Part shown: piece by piece, positions 1 through 11,847 of the stretch
Layout of the letters: the number at the start of each line of letters is the position of its first letter
Position numbering within the stretch: position 1 is the stretch's first letter
DNA from: Linanthus parryae
Lineage: Eukaryota; Streptophyta; Magnoliopsida; Ericales; Polemoniaceae
Direction: 5' to 3'
NCBI GenBank assembly: GCA_023055425.1
Contig: JALGPY010000008.1
Span: 24,215,359-24,279,358, forward strand
Length of the DNA: 64,000 bases
Position numbers and translations under genes: made by a program
Notes under the pieces: model-generated
Told to the model about the DNA's origin: nothing
The model's database searches: none
The model's input: the letters and a program-made list of their open reading frames with translations, nothing else

Positions 1-2258
1 TATAACAAACATTCATTTGAAACATCAAGCACATACGCAGATTTTGATATAAAAGGCCGTACATATGTACTAACCACTGAGATGAAGCACAATCAAAAGC
101 AAGAAACTAAGACTAGCACTCCGACGACAACCGCTCTCTCCTACGAGGTCGATGTCTACAATCACACGTATGACGTACTCGTTATAACCAATTTACACAT
201 GCATAATAACAATGAAAACTTACATGTCACATAGTCCTAAATTTCACTAATGCACATATAATGATGTTTAATTATCTAAACAAGTCCAACAAAACACCTA
301 GAAGTTCAAAAATTCAAGTTTTCTAAAAAATGTGAAACTACAATTCTGAACATAATTGTAGCTCTGACTTTGGATCCATATTTACCATAGCAAATCATCT
401 CCTAAAATTTTGAAATTAATGTATGATGAACCTACATGTGTCTACTTTCAGTAACACCAAGAAAATCATGCATATCTATTATAAAACTCAAGTTACAAAA
501 ATAACAAACACTGCTATGCAGAGACAAGTTTGGAAGAAATTTTCAACTTTGAAGAACAATTACTACTACTTGGAGAATAGGAAAAATGCCCATATTCTCC
601 AGAATGAATCCCATATGTGTCTAGTTTTATCACAAGAAAGATTTGGTACCATAGGTTTCTGGAAATGAGATTTTTAACAAAAATGGTAAAACTTGTCCAA
701 AAACAGAGTTTCAGAAAAACATGCAACTTAAAATGAGCATATCTCCCTAACCAAAAAGGATACGAAGTTTATTTTTCTTTCAAAATGACCCTCTATGAGT
801 CTAGTTTCAGAATAAGAAAGATTTAAAAATTTTACAGAGACAAAATTTAGAGATAATATACGTTTTTCACAAACTGGTCAGATTGTAAAAATGTGCAATT
901 TTCACCTAGAGCACTTAAAACATGATCAGATCAATAATATGACACATGCAACTTATAGAGACTTGATTTTCACCCAAATTACATCATTTTAGTCATTAAT
1001 TAAAACTTTTACATGCTCTTGACACAAATGAACAAAATTTTCTTGACATGCAAGTGCAACTACCAAGATTTTTACAAAGTGCATATGTGTTTTAGTGTGA
1101 GTTTCATGAAATAGTCAAAATTTTGGAGTCAATCACATAATCTAACCATGAAAATGAAGAATCAAGCATGGAGATGAAGAAAAATAAGATGAAATTTCAT
1201 CAATCAAAGCAAAAGATGGACATGCATGAATGAATTCGAGACTAGAAGAAAGTTTACCCAAAGATTCAAGAAATGGTGGAGGAAAAGAGTGAAATTGACC
1301 TTCAATCCTTGAGAAGAATGATGAAATTACTCCCGTCCATGATAATACTATGCTTGGACTAAAGTTTTTCATGTTTTGGAGGCTTGAAAGTGAAGTTTTG
1401 ATGGTGTTTTGTGAAGGTCAACACCCAAAAACGGAAATGGAGATATTGAGAGAGAGAAGAAGGAAAGTATGGGTGTTCTTGAAGAGAAAATCATATGAAT
1501 AATTGAGGGAGAAAGAGATAGGAAGTTGTGGTGATGAATGGGATGAGTGATGGTGAGTTGGTGTAAGTATAAGAGTGTGTACATGTGCAGATTTTCATAA
1601 GTAGTGTTATTTTAATAGGAGTAGAAATAAGAATGAACTATTTTATTGGTGTTGACCAAAGTGATGGAGGGGGTAGTTGGTTGTAATTAGAACAAAATTA
1701 GAGGAGTTGTGGATGGGGCTAAAGAATTTATAGCCAAAAATTAAGGGGTAAGAAAATGCAATTAAAAAGTCTCCCAACACCATAGTTGGGGTAGGAATTG
1801 GATTACCAAGAGAATGAGGGTTGACATGAAATTACAATAAATTTAAGATAACCTCAAAATTCCATATGCAAGAGGGGTATAAATGAGAAGTGCCAAAAAT
1901 TGAGGGTGAAAAGATTATTTTTAATTAATAGCTCACACATATAAGTTAATTTTCATAAATAATAAATTTTCCAGAAAATTTCAAATACACCACTTTGTAT
2001 ATAAATGTTAAAATGAAATTTTAGAAAACTACAAGTATAACTCAAGTATACAAATAAGTTTCGTATAGTATCATTCAAGTTTCAAAAACTACAAATAACC
2101 CCAAATTAAAAATTGATATCAACATAGATGTCAATTAACACCATTATACTTTAAAATTAAGAAAAGTCATTGATATGTTTGAAATACTAATTTCTCTACA
2201 TTTTCACATATTTTTCCGAAATGACCAAATAACCCTTTACTTAAATACGGGGTATTAC
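1..2258 (-). mobile_element. Probable Ty3/gypsy (Del/Tekay-like) LTR, partial
   Basis: Read on the minus strand, the segment begins at 2258 with TGTAATACCCCGTATTTAAG, the kind of start common in plant chromovirus LTRs. A TATAAAT box lies around 1733-1727 (minus), followed by a long leader-like sequence without a convincing gene. No long open frame on either strand resembles a host protein. The far end lies outside the window or was not recognised, so neither a target duplication nor the partner LTR could be checked. It could also be a solo LTR. Identification rests on the terminus and promoter-like box only. Confidence 0.42.
431..960. repeat. ~180-bp imperfect tandem repeat, about three units
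   Basis: Similar segments start near 431 (cctacatgtgtctac), 610 (cccatatgtgtctag) and 789 (ccctctatgagtctag), spaced 179 bp apart. Each continues into a related AT-rich stretch containing 'aagaaagatt'-like words, and units one and two share 'catat...tctcc'-like words toward their ends. A degenerate part-unit may precede 431. Spacing is regular although identity is low. It lies inside the probable gypsy LTR. Confidence 0.45.
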
Positions 2259-2489
2259 ACATTAACTTGCGAATGAATCACCATTGACGTGACATAGTCT
2301 GCTATGTCACAATTTAGAAGACTCAACCAAGTAAATAGAAGTGATATCTTTATTTATGGCCTTAGTATGCATCACAATCATTACGTTGAGTTTTGACATT
2401 TCAATGCCAAGGTAACCCTCGCCTACGTACATGTCACTCTTAACTAGTACGCATATTTTGGATTATAATTATTAACTTGAATTTTTTCT

Positions 2490-3600
2490 TAACTAACACA
2501 TATCCTGAAACCAAATTCTTGTGAATATCTAGAACATGAAGTACATCGCTTAACACGAGCATTTTTCCCGAGTCATTTCCTGGGTGTCGGTTCATTTGCC
2601 TTCAATCGTGGAGGATAAAGAGTTTTCCATGTATATTTGCCCTCCTTTCTTCAGTGGTTCATAGTTGTTAAACATAGATTTTTCTGAGCATTCCATTGTG
2701 TTGCTCCCACCCACCATTCCATTGTGTTTCTCCCACTCATGTTTACCTCTGACACAACTGCAGATAGACATACCACCATCTTAATTGACTTCAGCAACAT
2801 TGGCCTCATATTTCTTCTTTGAATTCTTCCGCTTAATTTTGCATTCGTTTTGGCGATGTCCAAATATTCCGCAATTATAGCAATTCTCCTTGAATACTTT
2901 CTTCTCTGCATCGTCAGTGTTCATGTCACTAGCATCCCCTTCGTTCTCTTTAAAACATACTCGTGACTTTGTCTTTGAATTGCATCATTCCTGACCTGCC
3001 GGATTTGTGATTATATTTCTCAATCCTCAATCGAACGATGATTTCTTCCATCTTGATTTCCTTGAGTTTATGCTTGATATATAGTTCTGAACTCATTCCA
3101 GGAATGAGTCAGCTTCTCAATCATACACACAACCTTAAATGAATCGCTGAGAGGCATACCATTTGTGTGGTTGTTGTGAAGAATCACATGCAGTTCCTGC
3201 ACATGTTTTGTTATAGTCCTTATATCAACCATGTTGAATTTTAAAAATTTAACAACCACAAACTTACTTGCCTCTGCATCTTCGGGTTTATATTTTTTGT
3301 CTAGTGATTTCAACAATTTCTTAGCGATTTCGGAAATACTATACACACCATAGAAAGTATTGTCCAAATCGTTTAGTTCAAAAAAATAGTCTAAAAATCA
3401 GAATGTTGCCACGCATCTATCGCCGCTACAATTTAAGTGTCTACAATTTCAGGCGATGTTGGAGCATCTTTCCGAAGAAACTTTGCAAAGTTCAAGGTCA
3501 TTGGATTATCATCTTTTGTTGCCATCTCTTGATGTCTTTCCCATTAAATCGCTCGTGTTTGTAGCTATACTCGTTGATTGACATTACAAGCGTACACAGA
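2490..3600 (-). mobile_element. Decayed Ty1/copia gag region
   Basis: Minus-strand fragments in shifting frames match a copia Gag polyprotein in order. Near 3580-3498 is an N-terminal piece with F-x-G-x-x-x-K-R-W-Q-Q-K-M. At 3367-3068 is the UBN2-type gag core (LDKKYKPEDA, KFLKFNMVDI, VQELHVILH, IEKLTHSWNEF). Near 2890-2840 is a CCHC zinc-knuckle remnant (CYNCG...GH...EC), and below 2650 there are traces of the following protease-proximal region. Stops and frameshifts separate the pieces, so it cannot encode a working protein. No LTRs or target duplication were recognised. Confidence 0.8.
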
Positions 3601-3885
3601 CTGGTATTTCCAGTTTCGGTCGTCGCTAAAATTGCAAAGCAAAAATCAGTTACAAAATCAAACCAGAAATCGAAACGCAATGAGTACTATTTATATCTCT
3701 TTGTAATATGTATCAATAAGTGCTATATAAACATAAACTTGCTAATACAGTAATCTGTGAGTACTATAAAAACTCTCATACGGAACATATTAGAACAAAG
3801 TTGTGGAGAAATCGGTAAAACCAATTTTGACGCAAATAAGTCTCAAGATTGTTGGATAACAATTAAAATTGGACCGGATATTTGG

Positions 3886-3919
3886 GAAGAAGAAGAAGAA
3901 GAAGAAGAAGAAGAAGAAA
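3886..3919. repeat. (GAA)n microsatellite
   Basis: About eleven near-perfect GAA triplets. They create spurious poly-Glu/poly-Arg reading frames and are not coding evidence. Confidence 0.95.
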
Positions 3920-4152
3920 TAGAAACAAACAAAATGAATTGAAAACGGAAAACATAAAAGTGGAATACTTACAGAGACGATATCAAACATGGACTCGATG
4001 TCCTCAAGGCTTATTTGCCCTCGTGGTACTGCTTTTTCCAGAGCAAACACCTCGCAGGATAATCACATCAACTGTGCAGTTTGCCAATACACTCTCTGCA
4101 CTATAGGAACTGCAATTGCATGAAAATTCTATCAGAAAAAAAACAATGAAAG

Positions 4153-4755
4153 TGTGTACAACGAAATCCTTGAGAGAGATCCAAGTGTACACCTCGAGTA
4201 GGGGATTAGAACACAGAGAAGTGTAGGGTGTGAGTAGGGAGAGAGTAAGCAAAGGTAACTGCTCTTGGAAGTGAAACAGCAGACTAGCAAGAGATTGAGG
4301 TATCTAAGAGAGCCTGCAATAGAGAGTTAACGATCCTATATATAGTCGGGAAGTGACCGTTGTGAAGGGGGTTAATGCACCATAAATGGCGGCTTAATGA
4401 TAGCCCCTGTAAGGGCACGTTCGACCGCATATATGGGGACCGGTACACACCTGCCCACACATATCGGAGACCGTTATGAGATCGTCCTCATTTATGGGAT
4501 GCACGAGCCTTAAACTTCTCTGTCAGTTACCAGAGGTCGCGCGCGATCATGGTTGTCGCTCTCGCGCGACAGGCCTTACTCTAGCCACCAAACCACTAAG
4601 TCCCTACAAGTCCCGTGTTGGTACGCGAGGGCTCTGTCTCACAGCCCCCAAGTGGATAAGCATGAGCAGTTATCCGGTGTGTATGAAGAACAGCTAGGTG
4701 TGCTGGATGGCTGCCACGTGGATGTGACCTGCCTGTCTGGAAAGCACTATCTACA
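4153..4755 (-). repeat. Left LTR (3' LTR of the element)
   Basis: 603 bp, TGTGTACAA...CTATCTACA, co-linear with 14446-15809 once the nested insertion is removed. It is flanked outside by GAAAG and inside by the polypurine tract. It contains CG-rich words such as gtcgcgcgcg and many C/T or G/A differences from its partner, consistent with decay of methylated cytosines. Confidence 0.93.
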
Positions 4756-4775
4756 TTATCCCCCTTTAGTGCGGA
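4756..4775 (-). other. Polypurine tract
   Basis: On the minus strand, AAAGGGGGATAA abuts the start of the 3' LTR. This is the usual plus-strand DNA priming site of LTR elements and fixes the orientation. Confidence 0.75.
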
Positions 4776-5380
4776 TGTCACGCGCGCGCTCGTCGTGTAA
4801 TCGCGCAAAATCAGCCGTGCGTGGTCCCCACGCGGTTCTTCGTACTGTATTGAAAAACATCAAATCCCTAGACCCTATGTGTAGCTACGATTGCCTATGG
4901 TTTGGAAGCGCCGTCTAGCCTCTGATGAAGCGTGGTCTCAGTAAAGTTGGACAGACGCCTCTCACAGATTTTTGCCGATTTTCGAGGCAAGAATAACCGT
5001 GAATGCTCTGATTGGTCGTCAATTTAGTTGGTTACCAAAGCGTTTGCTGGCTCGTCAATCGTCAGCAGTCGCGAATCTTCAGTCTTTGAGGGCTACTTAA
5101 ACCCCTTTATCTCCTCGAATAGAACTCTTTCACCAGATTACTCTTCGAAAAACATATGAACCAGAGGGAAACTCAACAGCAAGAATTAGAAACATTCAAT
5201 CAAGTTCTTCACAAGCTATCCCAGACGGTTCAGGCGATCCAGGTGCTTTATCATCGATCCATTCCTCGTCAAACGGGTTAGTGATTTTCGTGATTTTTTA
5301 TTTTGTTTGGGCCCCTTTTTTTCGTTCGTAATAGCAAATAAACCTCACCTCTTTTCAAAATTGTTTCTTTCTAACCAAAA

Positions 5381-8300
5381 ATGGCTAGAACCAAGAGTTT
5401 GAAGGAGGCCATTTCCCTTCCAGAGGTTCCAAAATAACTATGGTATAAAGATCCTTACTTGGGAGAGGATGATTTCTACCTGGCCACTATCAGGGGTGCC
5501 TCCCTCGAGCCCCTCCTTCTAAAGATGCTTTGAAATTGACATCCGAGCCTGACAGGGATGATTGGGACCTTGCCAACGTAAATGACATCCATTGACTTGG
5601 CCTCGAAGCCAGTCTTTACCCTTGCACAGATCTTCTTCACCAGACTTATACCGAAAAATTGGATTTTATGGACGAGTGGACGGTGTACATTCTTACTCAC
5701 TTTGAAACTGAATTATCCCGTGCGGGAATCCTTGGGGCTGTGCGCGCGACAAATGGATTAAGTGTAAAACTTGACAAAGACATGCTGATGACTTTTTATT
5801 TGCGTTACTCAAAGAAAACCCATAGCTTTCATTTTGCGACCTTTGAGGCTGGGCCAACATGTGAAGATGTTGAAGAACTGTTAGAGCTCCCTTGCATGGG
5901 CGCGGTAGATCCCCTGGCTGCTTTGAGTACTGATGAGGAACTTTTGCTCTTTCAAGAAATGAAGGACTGTATCAGTGACCTGAAGAAGAATGCCACCAGA
6001 TGGTCGTCGAGCAAGCCTTCGAAGACACATGTATCAGTTGCGTCACGCGCGAAAAATATGTGGTCCAAGTGGATAACCTATTTTTTACCGCGACTTTGCC
6101 AATAAGGACATTGCTCAAGAAGTAATCGCTAAGGACCCGAAGGCCCCCACCTTTCTCGAATGAAAAGGTTTCCAACATACTCTGTGCGGCTTCCTCTGTG
6201 TGTGGCTGTCCCGTTACCTTATTGACGGTCATCCCCATGATGGTGTATTCTGTCATGTTCTTTCTTTGGCAGTTCGTCTTTCTCTCGGGCAGAACCTACT
6301 ACTAGGTCCCTTGGTCCTTGGCTCTTTGTATCATCGCTTGGACTTAGAGATTTTGCATATGGAACAATCTCAGGGTCGAGTTGATGTAGTGACATATGTC
6401 AACGTTGCTTTCCTTTAGATGTGGGTTTTCGAGCGATGGCCTTTATACGCTCCAATCCCTTCGCCCGTAACTTTGTGGAATGCTCCAAAATCTAAGCTGA
6501 AACTCGACTGTCCCCGCTTGTGACGTTGGTTCAAAACCAAGGCCACTAGTCGCTTGTTCTCTCTGGTGTGCGACGATTCGGGTTTCTTTAATCCTCGTCC
6601 ATACGTGCGGCAGTTGGAGAACATTGTCTTTATAGACAGTATGTACCCTGACCGGAGTGTGAAGTATACACGCAAGCACATTTTTGATGGGTCAACTTGC
6701 TACTCCAAATTCGTCAATTGGTGCATGAGGGGGTATTTACATGCCTTAGGTGAAGACGGGATTGAGTGTATTGACTATCCGTTGATCACCACCCCTTATG
6801 AGCCAGTTAGGGTAAGTCCCCAATTTGGCTTTGTCTCCGTAGCCCCTTCGTTATGGTCTGACCTAGTCGTGAAGGGCTGTTATAAATGGCTTTTGTACCA
6901 AGAGTGCAAAGATTTGTTGATCGGTACGCTCCCATTGACTCAGCTGTCCAAGACTAGAGTAGGTGAGACTACTGTGGAATGGCTTGCTTTCTGGAGAAAT
7001 CAAACTCATCTTCAAGCTAGATCTCAGCTCCAACTTCAACCGTCAGTGGCTCCTGCCCTTAGAGTAGGGGATTATCCTTTTAAATCTAAGGCCTCCCGGA
7101 ACGCGAAGCGATACGGATTTTATTCGCTACTGGACAAAGATCATCATCTGTGCGCGGAACTGATTCTTGCGGAGAAAATTGAGGCAGTTCAAAAGGATTC
7201 CTTCGAGGCCAGAAAGGATTGCGCAGACGTATTTAACAAGGTGTGTTGTCGGATCATAAATTTATTCAAAGCACTTTTACGAAATTGGATGATGACCTTT
7301 TTTCGTCTTTTTGTTTTGCTTTCAGTGTATCTTTAGGAGATTTGGCTCTGGCGATCGTAGCGACGAACTTATCACTATGTTACGCTCAAGGTACGCGTCT
7401 AATACTGCCATTGAACCTGCGGCACCATTTGGTCAGGAGATCGAGGCCTTGATCTGGACTTCTCTTGAAACCCTTATCTCATCACTTGTAGCAACATACA
7501 CCAACACTAGGAAGGGCAAAGCTGCAGAGGATCCTTCAACAGATGAGGCGCCCCCTAAGCCGACAAAGCGCGCACGGAAGAATCCTACCCAAAGGCAGGC
7601 AACCCCTAGTAGAAGCCGGAATTTGAAGCAAACCAGCGTAGAATCCTTCGTTGAGTTCGTTCCAATGACCTCTTCATCCAGGCGGGAGGGTAGCTATTTT
7701 TATACGAATATTGTGTTTTATCCATCCCAGGCCTGCGCTGATATAAGTGTTTTGCAGATGATTACGTTGTGGAAGCCCCTGAAAGCCCGACTGAGGAAGA
7801 AGTGGGAATACGAGAGGAGCACAATGTTGCTGGAATGATGAAGGAGAGCCTTGGAGAACGGTCTCCAGAGCACGCTCAACAGGATTTTCAAGAGATCATT
7901 GACAGTGATGAGGAAGGTACTACACATCCGCTTGCTTTATCAGGACTTTGTCTGTAATGTCTTTCAATTCATGGAGTGTGCGTTCAAGACGCACTATTCG
8001 AGATGAAAGACACCTTTATTTTGCAATTTTGATTCTCTTGGTTTTGGCAGGACAACCCCTCATGCTGATACGACCTCGTCTCCGTAGTGCTGTTGTCCGT
8101 GTCTCGGACGCTAGAACCTTTGAGACTGTGTCGTCACCTCCAATTGAACAGGTTGCTGAAGAGGACAATGTCGCAGTCGATGGTAAAGATGATGTCAACA
8201 GGGAAAGCCCCCTACTCGCAGCTGAGCCATGAGATAAATTTTTTTCTCCCCTAGATGTTGACAGTTTCACTACTCAACAGGCTTCTCCGAGAGTTGGTGC

Positions 8301-9462
8301 CACTGCGGGCGATATGCCTCTGACTAGTAGTGATCAAGGAGTTAATGCGATATCCTCTGTTGAGACGGTCAAGCAGACGGGGCTTATTGATGAAGCCAGG
8401 ATTCCAACTCCCTTGTCCCAAGATGAGGTCATGACAGATGCTCAACCTCCCGTTGCTGGTACTCTCATAACCCCAGAAATGTTCGCGCCCCAGGAATCGA
8501 GCATGAAGTAAGAGAAGATGATGCGGATATAGCTGCAGCTGGGCCTTATCAGGGCACAGCTCCAACGACTAGTGCTCCTAAAGTAGCAACTGTGGTGCCA
8601 GTAAAGACTTTGCCTGTCGTGCAAGATGCCTCCAAAATTATGACCTCCTCGGAAGGCCCAAGTGAGAACTTGTCGCTTCCCAATTTAAGCTTTGACAAGG
8701 AAGAACTCCTTTCTGAAAACTTATAGCCCACATGGGGCTCGCAAGTCGCCGAGCCGGCTGTTGCTGAAAGAAGCTATGTCATTCCGGAGGAGTATTTTGC
8801 TCATGAAGCTTTAGCAGATCGCCGGTTAGCTGAAGCTTGTAGTGATGGCTCATTAACCGCTCCCATTCCATCACTTGGGCAGATTGTTGAAGGAAATGGT
8901 AAGTTGTTTACCTTTTCTGGTATTGAGCACATGATCTTCAGATTTTTGCTAAGTATTTTGTTTCTGTTTCTGCGCGCGCAGATATTGACCAAATCCGTCT
9001 CGAATGGCTCATGAGGGTGCGCGTGTCATGCCCGACTGCATTTGCAAGAGTCCTGGAGCTTGCGCCCAGAGATGGGAAGATCATTTCAAGAAGCTAAGCA
9101 TTCTCCTACAGAAGGTACAGAAGTCTACCCCTATAAGCACTTCAGTCGCTAATGCCCAAGGCCTCCTTGCCAGTGCGAACAATCTTCAAGAGGTCGCGGC
9201 GGGGAGATTAGACTGGGATTTCATTGTGCAAAGGCTTATTAAGATCAAGAACTCTGCTCAGATCCGATCTGAGTACTCTGCCTGTGCTCAAAAGAAGGCT
9301 GCTCTTGCGGCGCGTAAAGCAGAGCTCAAGAAAGCCGCCCGGGAGTATGAAGATGCTGTGAAGCGTAATGAGGATGACAAGGTTCGCCTAGAACAGATAT
9401 CTGGCAACTGCATTAAATTATCCGCTTGGGACTCCCTTTTCAAGGATTTATTCAAAGATTAA
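5381..9462 (+). pseudogene. Plant mobile domain (PMD) protein pseudogene, antisense within the retrotransposon
   Basis: Plus-strand fragments reconstruct the order of a PMD (aminotransferase-like mobile domain) protein. A candidate start at 5381 meets a stop after 18 codons. The domain then runs from ~5590 (F-M-D-E-W-T-V-Y) through 6200-6418 (WLSRYLIDGHPHDGVF, GSLYHRLDLE) to 6554-7240 (GFFNPRPYVRQLENIVF, RVSPQFGFV). Likely introns lie around 7241-7331 and 7690-7757. A basic, acidic and Ser/Pro-rich linker follows. The last piece (9004-9462) is Lys/Ala/Glu-rich and probably coiled coil. Internal stops (e.g. 5435, 5593, 6416, ~6521) and a frameshift near 6096 break it. PMD proteins include host MAIN/MAIL1 and many transposon-borne relatives; the location here points to the transposon class. 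Captured gene versus element-encoded accessory protein cannot be decided from one copy. Confidence 0.8.
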
Positions 9463-10150
9463 ACTTTTTGTATTTGTGGGATCCGTTCTTTCAAACTTTT
9501 TAATGTGGATTTTTGCGCCCCTTGTGGCCTCGATGTTTGAACAAGTCTTTCCTTGCGCTGGTCAGTTTTGCGTATCTTGAAATATCTTTTTCATGCTTTT
9601 GATTGGTTCATGTTTTTGCTCACATGAATGCAAGGCTCTATGTGATTTGCTCCTTGTAGATAGGTAAAGTTATTCACCATTTAGCTTAGGTTTTTGAAGC
9701 TTTGTGAGCTTATGGCCATCTAAAAAGATGGGCTCGCGTATTACGACGTATGGTTGCTATCATATGAGATAGGCTTACACGCGTGCTTTGTGTCTACCTA
9801 AACAGGTAGGCTTACACTTGACTTAATGATTTTGGCCGCTATCGTAGACAAATAGGCTTACGCGCATATATCATGTTTTGCTGCAGTTTAGCACTGACTG
9901 ACTCAGGACTCTTGGTGAATCCTGAATATTTTAAAGCTTTGTAGGATCAAGTCCCCACGAGCAGTCATCATTAACTGAATTGTCGTGCCGTCACGATATT
10001 TAAATAACGTGTGCTCCTCACAAAGTGGGCCCAACCTTCATCATTTCCTGGGGCTACTGTATCTTCGTAGTTTTTAATAGGGTCATTGATTCTTGCTTGT
10101 TTTCGAGGTGTTGCTGACTCGGCCGGGAAATTGAAGAGTCTCCTTTGAGT
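9463..10150. other. Non-coding interior of the retrotransposon with first hairpin repeats
   Basis: No gene seen. Isolated members of the hairpin repeat occur near 9716 (CCATCTAAAAAGATGG), 9752, 9793 (CTACCTAAACAGGTAG) and 9838, each followed by ggctt or a close variant. The rest has no recognised content. Confidence 0.6.
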
Positions 10151-10152
10151 CC

Positions 10153-10160
10153 TATATAAA
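10153..10160 (+). promoter_or_regulatory. TATA-like box inside the retrotransposon
   Basis: TATATAAA followed by a pyrimidine-rich leader resembles a plant core promoter on the plus strand, the same strand as the PMD pseudogene. The reading frames downstream to ~10655 resemble nothing I know and overlap equally open antisense frames, so no gene is claimed there. Confidence 0.35.
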
Positions 10161-10864
10161 CCCCCTTCTCTGCCATTTCATTCTTCATCTGGGCTCTTGC
10201 AATTGACAAAATGCCACCTCTCTGCCATTCCTTTTTATTGCTTCTTACCCATTTTCAATCCGTATCAGCTCTGGTCCTCCAAGCTTGAGCTTGTGCATTG
10301 TGCTATAGAAATGACTCCCAAGGAACTCACAGAAGAGGCTTCTGACTCGCCTGGTCTTTTCGAAGACCAGTGGTGTAAACTCTTCCGCTGGAACGAAGAC
10401 ATCTTTTCTTCCATCATGTTTGCAGGGATTATCTCCGGTGGACCTCCGACGAGGAGTGATCTTGCACCAATTCTTAAACATGCAAGTAATGAGCGGGGTG
10501 CATCTCCAGTGGTTTCCCGGTGGAGAGCTATTTGCCACCATTGCTCAAGCCAGGGAGCAATAAGTGGAGATGCTTCTTTCTTATGCCTAATCAGCTTTTT
10601 ACCCCATGAGTTGTTCTCCCATTTGTTCTTCACATCAACAGTCCATATGATTTGAAATTCATCTGGCATCTCACCATGTCAGGTTCATCAACAAGGGTTC
10701 CGTTTTGATCGAGAACGTTGACGATGGCGGGACATCGACAACGGCGCATTTAGCTTTCGTAGCTTTTAGAGTCCTATGTAGGAATCTCGAATGTTCTTTT
10801 GCGAACACCTTTGCTTTCATTTTGAAAATGTGTTGCTTTCCATTGTAAGCGCTTGATTTGTGCT

Positions 10865-11645
10865 GCTATCCAAACAGATAAGTTGTAGTCTTTTTGGCTG
10901 TTTCGTCTAATAAAATAGACTTGAGTTTGCATTTTTGCTTTTGCCAATGGATAAACGCGCATTCTGGCCGCCGTGCGCGCATGTTTTTGTCTATGAATAT
11001 AGACTTTGTTTTGCATGCGAGCGCTTGTTTTTGTCTAAATAAGATAGGCTTTTTAACTTGTATTTTTGCTGTTATTCAATTGAATAGGATTTTTGTACTT
11101 TACTGCTATCTAGACAGATTGGCTTAGTCGCGTTTAGTTGCTATCTAAACAGACAGGCTTTTTAGTTTGCTTTTTGCTACTATCTAACAGATAGGCTTGA
11201 TCGCGTTTAGTTGCTATATAAACAGATAGGCTTTTTAGTTTTCTTTTTGCTGCTACCTAAACAGATAAGCTTGGTCACGTTTAGCTGCTATTTAAACTGA
11301 TAGGCTTTCAGTTTGCTTTTCGCTATTACCTAAACAGATAGGCTTGGTCGCGTTTCGCTGCTATCTAAACAGATAGGCTTTTCCTTTGCGAATGGCTGCT
11401 ATCTAGACAGATAGGCTTGGTCGCATTCGCTGCTATCTAAATAGATAGGCTTTTCCTTCGCGAATGGCTGCTATTGAGACAGATAGGCTTATGCTTCCTA
11501 TTTTGCTGCTATCTAAACAGATGGGCTTTTATTTGCGGATGACTGTTATCTTGGCAGATAGGCTTATGCTCGCATATTGCTGCCATCTGAACAGATAGGC
11601 TTAAAAATGTGCTGGAGTGCTATTTGAACATATAGGTTTTTATGG
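10865..11645. repeat. Tandem array of ~36-bp hairpin-forming repeats
   Basis: About twenty units share a core close to GCTATCTAAACAGATAGGCT, whose CTATCT and AGATAG arms can pair around an AAAC loop. Spacing is about 35-37 bp. From ~11100 on, spacers often alternate between a ggtcgcgttt type and a tttttag/ttttccttt type, giving a ~72-bp higher-order unit. Earlier units (10865-11060) are more diverged, but several keep self-complementarity with other bases, for example GTCTATGAATATAGAC near 10990. The array lies between the protease-end stop and the PMD pseudogene, i.e. in the 3' untranslated part of the element's own transcript. Tandem repeats are common in 3' regions of Tat-lineage retrotransposons. 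Confidence 0.88.
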
Positions 11646-11847
11646 TCTGCTATAAAGTGGTAGAATGAGTCTGGCACATGGACAGAAGAGCTCCTCTTAT
11701 GGGAGGGCTATCATTATTAATGGAACCCTCTGAGCGGAAATTCTAGGAGTGTGCAGTGCTAAACGCAAATCATGGTAGAGAGAAGGCTAAGGGCAGTACC
11801 TTCGCATCTTGACTGGTGTTGGAGTGGCGGTAGTCCCGTGGCAGCTT

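Noticed and set aside
1142..1584. Two short minus-strand frames in the presumptive LTR leader
   Set aside because: Low-complexity leader-like peptides with no family resemblance; consistent with non-coding LTR sequence.
3790..4106. Frames rich in Glu, Arg or Phe around 3.9 kb
   Set aside because: Produced by the GAA microsatellite.
7311..7838. Separate gene downstream of the PMD domain
   Set aside because: Basic/acidic low-complexity content and position fit the C-terminal linker exons of the PMD pseudogene better than an independent gene.
10197..10669. Overlapping open frames of 98-152 codons on both strands between the hairpin repeats
   Set aside because: Both strands are equally open and neither shows a known motif, splice context or good start; kept only as a finding about the block.
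4756..11847. A hidden reverse transcriptase/integrase in the retrotransposon interior
   Set aside because: No YxDD, RNase H or integrase-like motif found on the minus strand; the open minus-strand frames there are fragments without family resemblance.
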